Part shown: piece after piece, positions 16,285 to 25,281 of the stretch
Position numbering within the stretch: position 1 is the stretch's first letter
Layout of the letters: every line of letters begins with the position of its first letter
Source: RGIG9115 sp045649825
GTDB taxonomy: Bacteria; Bacillota; Clostridia; UBA1381
DNA length: 64,000 nt
Assembly (NCBI GenBank): GCA_045649825.1
Contig: JAZRQO010000021.1
Coordinates: 26,711 to 90,710, forward strand
Direction: 5' to 3'
Program-made: the position numbers and the translations under genes
Notes under the pieces: generated by a model
Told to the model about the DNA's origin: nothing
What the model saw: only the letters and a program-made list of their open reading frames with translations
Database searches by the model: none

Positions 16285-18206
16285 TTAATATCCTTCCTTT
16301 CTGTACGGGACTTACATTTTTTCAAAAAGACGGTAGTGTTCCCGCTTATGCTGATTGTTATTGTATGGGACATATCGGAATACGGTTCTGCGGCTGCTTT
16401 ATATTTCTGACGCCTTAAAAGATTTCCGCCAAAACGCTTGCTGTCGCTGGAGAAAACGACCTCGTATGTTCCCTCTGAGGGAACTCCTATTTTATAGACC
16501 GGTCTGTCGACGGGGGTGAAATTTGAAACCACGGTTACGTTGTCGTCAGGGTTTTTACCCATTCTCATATAGGATATAACCGAGTTCTCATTATCGGAAT
16601 AATTTATCCATTTAAATCCATCCCAGCTGTCGTCGCACTCCCATAGAGCTTTATTTTCTACATAAAACCTATTAAGCTCTTTAACGTATGCTTTAAGGCG
16701 TTTATTACTATCCAGCTCAAGAATATTCCATTCAAGCTCTTCGCTGTATCTCCATTCGAGCATCTGACCGAGTTCCCCGCCCATAAACATAAGCTTTTTA
16801 CCCGGGATAGTCATATAGTAGGCGAGAAATGCCCTGTATGCCGGATACTTGTCCTCCATATTTCCGAAAAATTTATCAAGCATCGACTTTTTGCCGTGAA
16901 CCACCTCATCATGGGAAAGAGGCAAAATATATTTTTCGGAATATGCATACATCATAAGGAATGTTAAGAGTGAATGATTATCCTTTCTGAAATAGGGGTC
17001 CATAGAAATATATCTGAGACTGTCATTCATCCAGCCCATATTCCATTTAAAGGTGAAACCAAGACCGTCCTCTTCGGTAGGATGAGTAACCTTGGGCCAT
17101 GCGGTGGACTCCTCTGCAATCATAAGAAATCCCGGAAACTCGGATTTCATATAAGAATTTAGCTTTTTGAAAAATTCTATTGCCTCCAGATTTTCCGTAC
17201 CGCCGTATTTATTAGCAATCCATTCACCGTCCCTGCGGGAATAGTTCCTGTAGAGCATACTCGATACTGCATCAACACGAAGTCCGTCGAAGTGGAATTC
17301 GGATGCCCAGTAATACGCAGAGGACATCAGAAATGATACAACTCCATCCCTGCCGTAATCAAACACCATTGTTCCCCAATCCTTATGCTCTCCCATTCGC
17401 GGGTCGGGATACTCATAAAGGGGCATACCGTCAAATATACGAAGTCCGTGGGCATCCCGTGGAAAATGTGCAGGTACCCAATCCATAATTACATATATTC
17501 CATTTTCGTGACATTTATTCACAAAATACTTTAAATCGTCATTTGTTCCGTAACGTGAAGTCGGGGCAAAATAACCCGTCACCTGATACCCCCAAGAGCC
17601 GTCGTAGGGATACTCCATAACAGGCATAAGCTCTATATGAGTATAGCTCATTTCCTTAACATAAGGTATAAGCTCATCAGCAAGCTCTTTATAGGAATAG
17701 AAGCTTCCGTCGGGATGAGTTTTCCAGCTTCCCGCATGAACCTCATAAATATTCATAGGCTCTCTGTAGGGTACACTGTTTTGCCGACTTTTTATAAAGC
17801 TTGAATCCGTCCATTTATAATCAGAACTTTCACAAACGCAGGATGCAGTCCCTGGACGAAGCTCACATCTTACTGCATACGGGTCTGATCTGTCGTATAC
17901 ATTCCCGTCCTGTGCAGTTATACGGTACTTATAAAGCTGAAGCTCCCGTACATCATCAAAAATGCCGCTCCATATGCCTGTTTCGTGAATTTTTGTAAGC
18001 TTATATTTATCACCGTTCCAATTATTAAATTCACCAATAACACTGACTTCAACCGCATTGGGAGCCCACACTGAAAAACACCAGGATTTTTTTGTTCCGC
18101 ATTTAATTTTGTGAGTTCCGAACATTTTATATGCCTGATAGTTTGCACCTGTATTGAATAAATATATCTGATAATCAGAAATATATTTATTACCGTTGTC
18201 CGACAT
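16281..18206 (-). CDS. glgB: 1,4-alpha-glucan branching enzyme GlgB
   Basis: 641-residue GH13 enzyme that makes alpha-1,6 branches in glycogen. An N-terminal CBM48 module (FSVWAPNAVEVSVIGEFNNWNG) precedes the catalytic barrel. Catalytic signatures are visible: FDGLRVDAVSSML (nucleophile Asp), LMIAEES (acid/base Glu) and LPLSHDEVVHG (third Asp). AGGGGG lies 7 bases before the ATG. It is first in glgB-glgC-glgD; glycogen synthase (glgA) and phosphorylase are not in the window. Confidence 0.95.
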   Translation of the reverse strand: MSDNGNKYISDYQIYLFNTGANYQAYKMFGTHKIKCGTKKSWCFSVWAPNAVEVSVIGEFNNWNGDKYKLTKIHETGIWSGIFDDVRELQLYKYRITAQDGNVYDRSDPYAVRCELRPGTASCVCESSDYKWTDSSFIKSRQNSVPYREPMNIYEVHAGSWKTHPDGSFYSYKELADELIPYVKEMSYTHIELMPVMEYPYDGSWGYQVTGYFAPTSRYGTNDDLKYFVNKCHENGIYVIMDWVPAHFPRDAHGLRIFDGMPLYEYPDPRMGEHKDWGTMVFDYGRDGVVSFLMSSAYYWASEFHFDGLRVDAVSSMLYRNYSRRDGEWIANKYGGTENLEAIEFFKKLNSYMKSEFPGFLMIAEESTAWPKVTHPTEEDGLGFTFKWNMGWMNDSLRYISMDPYFRKDNHSLLTFLMMYAYSEKYILPLSHDEVVHGKKSMLDKFFGNMEDKYPAYRAFLAYYMTIPGKKLMFMGGELGQMLEWRYSEELEWNILELDSNKRLKAYVKELNRFYVENKALWECDDSWDGFKWINYSDNENSVISYMRMGKNPDDNVTVVSNFTPVDRPVYKIGVPSEGTYEVVFSSDSKRFGGNLLRRQKYKAAAEPYSDMSHTITISISGNTTVFLKKCKSRTERKDIK

Positions 18207-18327
18207 TCTGAAACCCCCTGTTAATTTTAATAATTGTATCCGTCAGACGAAAAAAGCGAACTGACGGATTACGAAAAAATTTATATATAAAAATACAAAT
18301 ATATATTATATACCTTAATATGAGAAT

Positions 18328-18356
18328 ATTATACCACAATATTTATAGTTAGTAAA
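18328..18356 (-). promoter_or_regulatory. Candidate promoter of glgBCD
   Basis: On the minus strand TTTACT (18356-18351), a 17-base spacer and TATAAT (18333-18328). The leader to the glgB ATG would be about 115 bases. Confidence 0.55.
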
Positions 18357-18490
18357 TACTATTGTTAGATAAAAAACAGGTATTTTTTTGTGTATTTTTA
18401 ACAATATATTCCATATTTCTTTTAAATGTGGCAAGAACATTGTATTTTTATGCACATTTAAGCAAATATATGCAATATGATTTTTGAAAG

Positions 18491-18537
18491 CAAAAAAGAA
18501 TTTCAGGAGCATCATTTCAAACACTCCGAAATTCTTT
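18491..18537 (-). terminator. Rho-independent terminator after ispG
   Basis: A long stem (AAAGAATTTC with GGAG, one bulged base) ends in a six-T run on the minus strand, just after ispG. Confidence 0.8.
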
Positions 18538-18544
18538 ATCTTTA

Positions 18545-19597
18545 TCACAGACAATCTATTTCTTTCATAAGCTCGTTTACAAGTTCTGATTCTGGAACTT
18601 TGCGTATTATTTCTCCTTTTCTAAAGATAAGACCTTCTCCCTTACCTCCCGCGATGCCGACATCCGCATCTCTCGCTTCACCGGGGCCGTTTACAACGCA
18701 CCCCATAACTGCCACCTTTATATTTTTGTCAAGCTTGGCAATTCGATTTTCAACCTCAGAGGCAATAGTTATCAAGTCAATCTGTGTTCTTCCGCAGGTA
18801 GGGCAGGAAACAAGCTCTGCACCGCCGCGAAGTCCCAGCACACGAAGCAAGTCCTTAGCTGCATATATTTCACTTACAGGGTCGGCAGTGAGGGATACTC
18901 TGATAGTATCGCCTATGCCGTGGGCAAGCAAACCGCCTATTCCTATTGCAGATTTTATTACACCCATTTTAGCAGTTCCCGCCTCTGTTACACCCACGTG
19001 GAGAGGCAAATCGGACTTACTGTGGAAAAGCTCATACGCCTTCATCATTTCAGGAACGTCGGAAACCTTTATTGACACAACAGTGTTGTCAAAACTAAGA
19101 CTTTCAAGAATTTCAACGTGCCTGAAAGCACTTTCAACCAAAGCGTCAGCAACAGGGTGCTTATATTTTTCTACCAGGTCCTTTTCAAGAGAGCCTCCGT
19201 TAACACCAATACGAATAGGAACTCCGTAATATGAGGCGCACTCTACAACTTCTTTTACTCTGTCACGGCTGCCGATATTACCGGGATTTATTCTTATTTT
19301 GTTAACCCCAAGTTCCATGCACCGAAGAGCAAGCTTATAATCAAAATGTATGTCTGCAACAAGGGGGATATTAATTCTTTTACGGATTTCACCCATCGCC
19401 TCTGCTGCTGCATTATCAGGCACTGCACAACGGATAATTTCACATCCTGCGTCCTCAAGACGTTTTATCTGAGCAACTGTTTTTTCAACATCACGTGTAT
19501 CCGTATTAGTCATTGACTGGATTGCAATCGGTTCATTCCCGCCGATTTTTACTCCACCGATATTTACCACTTTTTTGATTTTTTCACGTTTAATCAA
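18545..19597 (-). CDS. ispG: 4-hydroxy-3-methylbut-2-en-1-yl diphosphate synthase IspG
   Basis: 350-residue [4Fe-4S] enzyme (GcpE) that converts MEcPP to HMBPP, the penultimate step of the MEP isoprenoid pathway. The N-terminal TIM-barrel begins VNIGGVKIGGNEPIAIQSMTNTDT; the C-terminal iron-sulfur region shows CPTCGRT and CVVNGPGEARDADVGIAGG. Its ATG overlaps the era stop (ATGA). It is last in a run from yqfC to ispG. Confidence 0.96.
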   Translation of the reverse strand: MIKREKIKKVVNIGGVKIGGNEPIAIQSMTNTDTRDVEKTVAQIKRLEDAGCEIIRCAVPDNAAAEAMGEIRKRINIPLVADIHFDYKLALRCMELGVNKIRINPGNIGSRDRVKEVVECASYYGVPIRIGVNGGSLEKDLVEKYKHPVADALVESAFRHVEILESLSFDNTVVSIKVSDVPEMMKAYELFHSKSDLPLHVGVTEAGTAKMGVIKSAIGIGGLLAHGIGDTIRVSLTADPVSEIYAAKDLLRVLGLRGGAELVSCPTCGRTQIDLITIASEVENRIAKLDKNIKVAVMGCVVNGPGEARDADVGIAGGKGEGLIFRKGEIIRKVPESELVNELMKEIDCL

Positions 19598-20499
19598 AAT
19601 TCATCACCACTTGTAAATCCAAAATTTTTCATATGAAAATTACTGTTACGCCAATCATTCTTAACTCTTACCCAAAGCTCCAGATAAACCTTTTTGTCGA
19701 GCATTTTTTCTATGTCGCCTCTTGCCATAGATCCTACCTTTTTGAGCATATCACCGTTTTTACCGATTACTATGCCCTTATGGGATGCTTTTTCGCAATA
19801 TATTACAGCATTAATGGCAGTAATGTTTTTCTTCTCCTGCATTCTTTCGATTTCTATCGCTATACCGTGGGGGACCTCTTTATCAAGGCACCACAGGAGC
19901 TTTTCTCTTATGATTTCTGCCGCAATCTGCTTTTCGGGCTGGTCTGTTATCATATCGTCATAGTAGAACTTAGGTCCTTCCGTAAGATAATCACGGATAT
20001 CCTCTAAAAGCAAATCAACACCGTCGTTATTCTTTGCGCTTATGGGAACTACCGCGTCAAAATCTGCAAGACTGCTGTAATCCGCAATAAGAGGCAAAAG
20101 ATTTTCTTTTGGCATAAGGTCTATTTTGTTTATAACAAGAATACAGGGAATTCCCGACTTTTCCACATCTGATGCAATCTTACGTTCCATTTCCTGAATT
20201 CTTCGTGTTGCATCAACCATAAACACCACTATATCGGTATCGTTGATTGACTGCTTTGCTTCACTTACCATAAACTCGCCAAGCTTATTATGAGGTGTAT
20301 GAATTCCCGGTGTGTCGGTAAAAATTATCTGTTCCTCATCAGTTGTATGAATGGCAAGTATTTTATTTCTTGTTGTTTGGGGCTTGTCTGATATTATTGC
20401 AATTTTTTGCCCCACTATGCTGTTGAGCAAAGAGGATTTGCCCACATTCGGCATTCCCACTATTGCAACAAAGCCCGATTTAAAGCTTTTATTTTTCAT
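19594..20499 (-). CDS. era: GTPase Era
   Basis: 301-residue GTPase for 16S rRNA maturation and 30S assembly. G-motifs are visible: GMPNVGKSSLLNSIVG (P-loop), DTPGIHTPHNKLGEFM and NKIDLMPKE. The C-terminal KH domain contains VIGKNGDMLKKVGSMARGDIEKML. It follows dgkA by 12 bases, as in the ybeY-dgkA-era arrangement of many Firmicutes. Confidence 0.96.
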   Translation of the reverse strand: MKNKSFKSGFVAIVGMPNVGKSSLLNSIVGQKIAIISDKPQTTRNKILAIHTTDEEQIIFTDTPGIHTPHNKLGEFMVSEAKQSINDTDIVVFMVDATRRIQEMERKIASDVEKSGIPCILVINKIDLMPKENLLPLIADYSSLADFDAVVPISAKNNDGVDLLLEDIRDYLTEGPKFYYDDMITDQPEKQIAAEIIREKLLWCLDKEVPHGIAIEIERMQEKKNITAINAVIYCEKASHKGIVIGKNGDMLKKVGSMARGDIEKMLDKKVYLELWVRVKNDWRNSNFHMKNFGFTSGDEF

Positions 20500-20511
20500 A
20501 AATTCCTCCGT

Positions 20512-20970
20512 TTATTTCTTTAATAACAGCACTCTCACGTCTATGATAATAAGTACAATTAATATTACAACACCGCGAACGGAAGTAAAAATACCTGTAA
20601 GGGCACTGATTATTTTAGTTATGTTGCCAAAAAGCGTAATTCCCACCGCTATACTGAAAATTGCAGAAACAAGAGTTGCCGCCGCACCGTAATCTTTGGC
20701 ATGCCCCGCCTCATCACGGATTTCCGTGGTGGCAGTATCCACCGCCATTTCAACCGCACTGTTGAAAAGCTCGGCAGATATAACAAATCCTACAGTTAAA
20801 AGCAAAACAGCCCACTCCACTGAGCTTATTCCGTAAAATGCAGCAAAAAAGCATATAAGATTTCCTACACAAAAATGAAATCTCAGATTTCTCTCATAAT
20901 GGAGAGCATCCCAAAAGCCCTTAACAGCATAATGTAAGCTTTTTACAAAGCTATGATTCTTTTTATCCAT
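20512..20970 (-). CDS. dgkA: Diacylglycerol kinase / undecaprenol kinase family protein
   Basis: 152-residue small membrane kinase with three predicted helices in the core. The family block is ISAELFNSAVEMAVDTATTEI, with catalytic Glu and Asn, followed by HAKDYGAAATLVSAI. In Gram-positive bacteria this enzyme mainly phosphorylates undecaprenol, feeding the lipid carrier pool. The start codon directly follows the ybeY stop. An additional C-terminal helix (about residues 120-150) makes it longer than the usual 120-130 residues. Confidence 0.93.
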   Translation of the reverse strand: MDKKNHSFVKSLHYAVKGFWDALHYERNLRFHFCVGNLICFFAAFYGISSVEWAVLLLTVGFVISAELFNSAVEMAVDTATTEIRDEAGHAKDYGAAATLVSAIFSIAVGITLFGNITKIISALTGIFTSVRGVVILIVLIIIDVRVLLLKK

Positions 20971-21456
20971 TCAGATTACCTCTCTTGTTATGCCAAGACT
21001 TTCAAGGATTTTTTCCTGTTTTTCAAACATTTCCTTTTCTTCGTCAGGTTCCATATGGTCATAGCCCAGAAGATGAAGCATTGAATGAGCCGTAAGGAAA
21101 GCTACCTCTCTTTTAAGACTGTGCCCATAGCTCTGAGCCTGCTCCGAAGCACGTTCAAGACTGATTACAATATCGCCAAGCACAATTTCTCCGCCGTCAA
21201 ATTCAAAATCTGCCACGGCTTCGCCGTTTTCGTCAAATTCAAGCATAGGAAAAGACAAAACATCAGTTACTTTATCAATATCTCTGTGCTCGCAATTTAT
21301 TCTTTTTATTTCTTCATTGTCAACAAACGTAACACTTATCTGTGCCTCTTCCTCAAAACCTTCGCTTTCAAGTGAACGGGCACAGACATTTTCTACTGTT
21401 TGTTTAAGCTCATCTGTCAGTTCAAGACTGCTTTGAGCGTTCTCTATAAGCAGCAT
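20971..21456 (-). CDS. ybeY: Endoribonuclease YbeY (rRNA maturation factor)
   Basis: 161-residue metalloprotein. The zinc motif AHSMLHLLGYDHMEPDEE gives H-x3-H-x5-H. YbeY processes 16S rRNA 3' ends and takes part in ribosome quality control. I start at ATG 21456 (MLLIENAQ), which follows an AAAGGGAAAG stretch; a longer frame to 21489 has no ribosome binding site. The start overlaps phoH by 35 bases, as commonly seen for this pair. Confidence 0.94.
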   Translation of the reverse strand: MLLIENAQSSLELTDELKQTVENVCARSLESEGFEEEAQISVTFVDNEEIKRINCEHRDIDKVTDVLSFPMLEFDENGEAVADFEFDGGEIVLGDIVISLERASEQAQSYGHSLKREVAFLTAHSMLHLLGYDHMEPDEEKEMFEKQEKILESLGITREVI

Positions 21457-22432
21457 ATTTTCTTTCCCTTTCTTCTTCGTATCGTGCATATGCTTTGATT
21501 ATCCGCTGAACAAGGGGATGGCGTACAACATCCTTTTCTGTCAGATAACAAAAAGCAAGGTCCTCTATATTTTTAAGAACGCGTTCTGCCTCCTTAAGTC
21601 CTGATTTCTTACCCGATGGAAGGTCCACCTGAGTGATATCTCCCGTAATTATGGCGTGGGAGCCGAAACCTATTCTTGTGAGAAACATTTTCATCTGCTC
21701 GGGAGTTGTGTTCTGCGCTTCGTCAAGAATTATAAAGGCATTATCAAGCGTTCTTCCTCGCATATATGCAAGGGGAGCAACCTCTATCATACCTCTTTCC
21801 TGGTATCTTGCAAACCCTTCCGCACCAAGCATTTCATACATTCCGTCATAAAGCGGTCTAAGATAGGGATCTACCTTATTCTGAAGGTCGCCGGGCAAAA
21901 AACCGAGCTTTTCGCCTGCTTCAACTGCAGGCCTTGTTAGAATAATTCTGTTTACCTCACGGGCACGAAGAGCCATTACCGCCTTTGCAACTGCAAGATA
22001 GGTCTTACCCGTTCCTGCAGGGCCTATGCCGAAAACAATTGTATTTTCATCTATGGCATTTATATAGTTTTTCTGCCCAAGAGTTTTTGTTTTAATAGGT
22101 ACGCCTTTAGAGTTTACCGCAACAACGTCACTTCCCAGCTTTTTAAGGTCTACTCCTCCGTTTTCACGAATAACTGAAATAGCATATAAAATTTTCTGGT
22201 CGTCAAGAGCTTCTCCGCGAAGCACATCCTGAACAAGCACCTCAATTACCGCTTCCGCGTCCTCTACATTTTCCTCAACGCCCGAAACGGAAAGCCCACC
22301 GTCGTGGGATGAGATTTTTACTGAAAGAGATTTTTCAACAAGCTTAATGTTAGAGTCAAAGCTTCCGAAAAGTGCCGCAGTATCAAACCCCTGAGGTAAC
22401 TCAATTTGTCTTTGCATCATAATTATTATCAT
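21422..22432 (-). CDS. PhoH family P-loop ATPase
   Basis: About 336 residues. Walker A GPAGTGKTYLAVAKAV and Walker B FIILDEAQNTTPEQMKMFL are intact; an N-terminal KH-like segment precedes the ATPase. This is the YlaK/PhoL-type protein found next to ybeY, linked to RNA metabolism. The start is uncertain: ATG at 22432 is only 3 bases after AGGAG, while ATGs at 22420/22417 are 15 or more bases away. The frame open to 22543 runs into a large palindrome and is not used. Confidence 0.92.
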   Translation of the reverse strand: MIIIMMQRQIELPQGFDTAALFGSFDSNIKLVEKSLSVKISSHDGGLSVSGVEENVEDAEAVIEVLVQDVLRGEALDDQKILYAISVIRENGGVDLKKLGSDVVAVNSKGVPIKTKTLGQKNYINAIDENTIVFGIGPAGTGKTYLAVAKAVMALRAREVNRIILTRPAVEAGEKLGFLPGDLQNKVDPYLRPLYDGMYEMLGAEGFARYQERGMIEVAPLAYMRGRTLDNAFIILDEAQNTTPEQMKMFLTRIGFGSHAIITGDITQVDLPSGKKSGLKEAERVLKNIEDLAFCYLTEKDVVRHPLVQRIIKAYARYEEERERKYAAYRERSKQS

Positions 22433-22449
22433 TAACTCCTTTACTGAAC

Positions 22450-22556
22450 TTAAGTCTCGAAGAAAATTGTTCCTATTGCCGATTTGCAGCGAGTGGTGCG
22501 GTACGAGTGTACCGCACCGAGCAAAAATTGGTGATAGGGGCAATTTTATTCAGACT
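22450..22556. repeat. About 107-bp imperfect palindrome between yqfD and phoH
   Basis: Nested inverted repeats are centred near 22503-22506: GGTGCGGTAC/GTACCGCACC around GAGT, then CCTAT/ATAGG, AAAATTG (22463-22469)/CAATTTT (22541-22547), and AAGTCT/AGACTT at the edges. The whole spacer can fold into one long hairpin. It could be a MITE-like miniature element or an RNA structure; it lacks a T-run typical of a terminator. Confidence 0.7.
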
Positions 22557-22561
22557 TATTT

Positions 22562-23725
22562 TTATCTTGGGACGGTTACACCGATATCCTCTTTAAAACT
22601 GTATATTCCTGTTACATTAACGCAATCTTTCCCGTCTGAAACAATATAATCTTCTTCTATAAGCCTTGCAGAAGCACCCAGCTTTTCAGCAACACGGGCG
22701 GACAGGTCGCGTTTTGCAAATTCAACAACCCAATCTCGGGGAAGCTGAACTTTTATAACATCCGCCTCCATATGCTTATATTGCTTAACAGAAAATTTCT
22801 TAGTGGATATAATATCTTTCTCAACCGTTACACCATTATCATATCCCGGGTTTTTAAAAAGACTCAGATTTCTTGAAAAAAACTTTATATCATATGTTTT
22901 CTTTTCCCTGCCTGTAAACTCATTCCTGTTTTCAAAAAGCATATATTTGCCGGATTCTTCATATCGGGTAAGCGCCATCACTTCTCCGTCTGCATGAACC
23001 TCATAGCTACCTACAACTTCATTCTTGCCGATTTCAACTGTTCCTGATATAAGCAATTCTCCCGCACTGACTGCATTGCCGGGAAGCACAACTTCTTTCC
23101 CTTCCTTAACAGACATCTCCGTTATAAATCCGTCCTTTGCCGCAATTATATCGCAAGGCTCGTCAACATCCACAACAACAGGCGGTATTATACCTTCGTG
23201 AATACGAACAGTGGCACGCATACCCTTTATATAAACCCATCCCCAGGGTACATTGGGAAATGACTCTGTAAGGTGATTTTTCATTGCTCTCCCGTCGGGC
23301 AGGTCTTTAAGAAGCGCTCCAGGCTTTACTCCGATTTCTTCAAGCTTTGCAAGGACTTCCTTTTCGGTGAGATTTCCATCGGTTTCTACACGTATATCCC
23401 ACAAAAACAGTGACGACACAGCGAAAAACAGGAAAAAAATCGACACACCCACAGGAAAACATATTCTTTTTTTATACCGGCGAAGCATACTGTAGAACCC
23501 TGATTCTTTTTCGATTTTAAGTTTTACATCAAGGTCGTCTGCAAGTTTGTATAAATCATAAAAACATTCCGTAACAATAGCAAACCTTACTTCTTCGCCT
23601 GAGGTTATATTATAAAGCTTTATGCCACGTTCCGCACACGACGACACAAGCTTCCACACCGATTTACCGTATGCCTTTATTATAACATATCCTTTTAAAA
23701 AATAAAAGAACTTAATCAAAATCAT
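22562..23725 (-). CDS. yqfD: Sporulation protein YqfD
   Basis: 387-residue membrane-associated protein. An N-terminal block (KFFYFLKGYVIIKAYG ... ERGIKLYNI) is followed by a single membrane helix near residues 90-115 and a long extracytoplasmic part with the family phrase VPWGWVYIKGMRATVRIHEG. YqfD is made in the mother cell under sigma-E in Bacillus and is needed for efficient sporulation. ATG at 23725 was chosen because GGAG lies 9 bases upstream. The order yqfC-yqfD-phoH is conserved in spore formers. Confidence 0.93.
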   Translation of the reverse strand: MILIKFFYFLKGYVIIKAYGKSVWKLVSSCAERGIKLYNITSGEEVRFAIVTECFYDLYKLADDLDVKLKIEKESGFYSMLRRYKKRICFPVGVSIFFLFFAVSSLFLWDIRVETDGNLTEKEVLAKLEEIGVKPGALLKDLPDGRAMKNHLTESFPNVPWGWVYIKGMRATVRIHEGIIPPVVVDVDEPCDIIAAKDGFITEMSVKEGKEVVLPGNAVSAGELLISGTVEIGKNEVVGSYEVHADGEVMALTRYEESGKYMLFENRNEFTGREKKTYDIKFFSRNLSLFKNPGYDNGVTVEKDIISTKKFSVKQYKHMEADVIKVQLPRDWVVEFAKRDLSARVAEKLGASARLIEEDYIVSDGKDCVNVTGIYSFKEDIGVTVPR

Positions 23726-23792
23726 TTTCAATTTCTCCTATTTTTTCATATTTTGCAGGTGGCATATGTACAATGTGCTACAAAATTTGTAA

Positions 23793-24065
23793 TCAATGCT
23801 CAAAGACTATACTGTGAAATATCCCTTCGATTAAAACATCATACTTATTTATGTAAGAAACACAAAAATCAGCACCTGTTATCCTGATTACTGAATACTT
23901 TGTTTTTATTCGTATAAGTTCTTTTGTATACTCTAAAATTCCTTTATGATTTTCTATATAAAGCTCTCTGTTTTCTGCAAAAGACAGCTTTGCAAGCTCC
24001 ATAACCGTTTCCTTGGGCACACCGTTATATTCTGATATTTTGTCCCCCACCGTTCGCTTGTTCAT
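23793..24065 (-). CDS. yqfC: Sporulation protein YqfC
   Basis: 90-residue YabP/YqfC-family protein (LSFAENRELYIENHKGILEYTKELIRIKTKYSVIRITG). Start ATG 24065 (MNKRTVGDK) follows GGGGTG at proper spacing; seven earlier in-frame codons are unsupported. It is first in yqfC-yqfD, 67 bases ahead of yqfD and divergent from ylbJ. Function in sporulation is known genetically but not biochemically. Confidence 0.9.
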   Translation of the reverse strand: MNKRTVGDKISEYNGVPKETVMELAKLSFAENRELYIENHKGILEYTKELIRIKTKYSVIRITGADFCVSYINKYDVLIEGIFHSIVFEH

Positions 24066-24148
24066 ATAATCACCCCAGCAATACAAATCTTCAGTTAATA
24101 TTTATGACAAAAGCTCCGTAATAATGTTCAAAGGAGTTTTAAAAATTT

Positions 24149-24179
24149 AAATATTTGCATAAAAATAAACAAATACAAC
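24149..24179 (+). promoter_or_regulatory. Candidate sigma-E-type promoter of ylbJ
   Basis: AAATATT (24149-24155), a 16-base spacer and AATACAAC (24172-24179) resemble the sigma-E consensus with one mismatch in the first -10 base. Weak on its own; supported by the sporulation role of ylbJ. Confidence 0.35.
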
Positions 24180-24197
24180 TCCGAAAGGGCTGGTTTT

Positions 24198-25256
24198 ATG
24201 AAAAACAAGTTATTTGTTGCTTTCACTCTTATAGTTGTGGGCTTACTGATAATAAAGGGCGAAAATGCAATTATGTATTCAAGGGATGCTCTGTTTTTAT
24301 GCACCGATATGATTATTCCCTCGCTTTTTCCTTTCTTCGTATGCTCCGGTATTCTTGTTTATTCAGGCTTTTGCCAGAGAATATCAAAGCTATTCTCACC
24401 TGTTATGAAACCGCTTTTTAATATAAACCCCAATGGCAGCAGTGCATTTGTGCTTGGCATAATAAGCGGCTATCCTTTAGGTGCCGTTACTGCCTGTCAG
24501 CTTTATGAAGCGGGATATATTTCTAAAAGCGAAACCGAGCGCCTGCTTGCTTTTTGCAACAATTCAGGACCCCTGTTTATTTTAGGCTCTGTAGGTGTGG
24601 GGCTATATATGGGGCTTGACGTCGGGATATTACTTTATGCATCACATATATTAGGAGCAATACTGGTTGGCATTTGTATGCGAAATCACTCGAAGGAGAA
24701 ACATTCAGCTCCACCATATGAACTATCCACCAAAGAAGTTTCCTTTGCAGAAATATTTAAAACCTCCACAGTTAATGCCACAAACAGCATGCTTCTTGTT
24801 TGCGGCACCATTCTGTTCTTCTCTGTAGCTTCACGCTTGTTTCTTGACATTATACCTTTTGAAATTCCGCCCCTCGTTTACGGATTATTTGAATTTGCAA
24901 GCGGAAATGTTCTTATTTCCACTTCAGGAACACCTCTGCCTTTGAAGCTTATCTGGGCATCTGTTGTGACGGGGTTTGCAGGGCTTAGCGTTCATATGCA
25001 GGTTATGGCAGTTACATCAAATCACGGATTGTCGGTTAAGCCGTATATTTTAGGCAAAATCCTTCACGGTCTTTTCAGCGGTGCAATTACCTTTATTCTT
25101 ATACGCCTGACGGGAACTGTTACGGCATCGCTTCCATCCTTACAATCGGCATACGCCACATTTACCCTGGCATCTGCTTATACGATTATGTGCGTGGCCG
25201 CAATTATACTAATACTCATATTTATGAATTTACAAAAAAAGAAGCGGAAAGCTTAA
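24198..25256 (+). CDS. ylbJ: Sporulation integral membrane protein YlbJ
   Basis: 352-residue polytopic membrane protein with nucleoside-recognition (Gate) domains. Diagnostic stretches are MIIPSLFPFFVCSGILVYSGF and FVLGIISGYPLGAVTACQLYE near residues 35-105, then FCNNSGPLFILGSVG. YlbJ is a sigma-E regulon member needed for spore maturation. ATG at 24198 has AAAGGGC upstream. Its last codons are part of the stem that terminates the convergent kdgK gene. Confidence 0.92.
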   Translation: MKNKLFVAFTLIVVGLLIIKGENAIMYSRDALFLCTDMIIPSLFPFFVCSGILVYSGFCQRISKLFSPVMKPLFNINPNGSSAFVLGIISGYPLGAVTACQLYEAGYISKSETERLLAFCNNSGPLFILGSVGVGLYMGLDVGILLYASHILGAILVGICMRNHSKEKHSAPPYELSTKEVSFAEIFKTSTVNATNSMLLVCGTILFFSVASRLFLDIIPFEIPPLVYGLFEFASGNVLISTSGTPLPLKLIWASVVTGFAGLSVHMQVMAVTSNHGLSVKPYILGKILHGLFSGAITFILIRLTGTVTASLPSLQSAYATFTLASAYTIMCVAAIILILIFMNLQKKKRKA

Positions 25257-25268
25257 TCTCCGCTTCTT
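25233..25268 (-). terminator. Terminator of kdgK lying within the 3' end of ylbJ
   Basis: Stem AAGAAGCGGA/TCCGCTTCTT (10 bp) is followed on the minus strand by seven T residues. The left arm and T-run are coding sequence of ylbJ. Confidence 0.82.
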
Positions 25269-25281
25269 AAAAATATTCAAC

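Larger units (their letters stand above)
18207..18544. other. 338-base intergenic region between ispG and glgB
   Basis: AT-rich spacer without a supported gene. It holds the ispG terminator at its right end and a candidate promoter for glgBCD; short frames here have no ribosome binding site or family resemblance. Confidence 0.6.

Noticed and set aside
22433..22543. Extended PhoH N-terminus
   Set aside because: It would encode the imperfect palindrome and lacks a ribosome binding site; PhoH homologues start near MQRQIELP.
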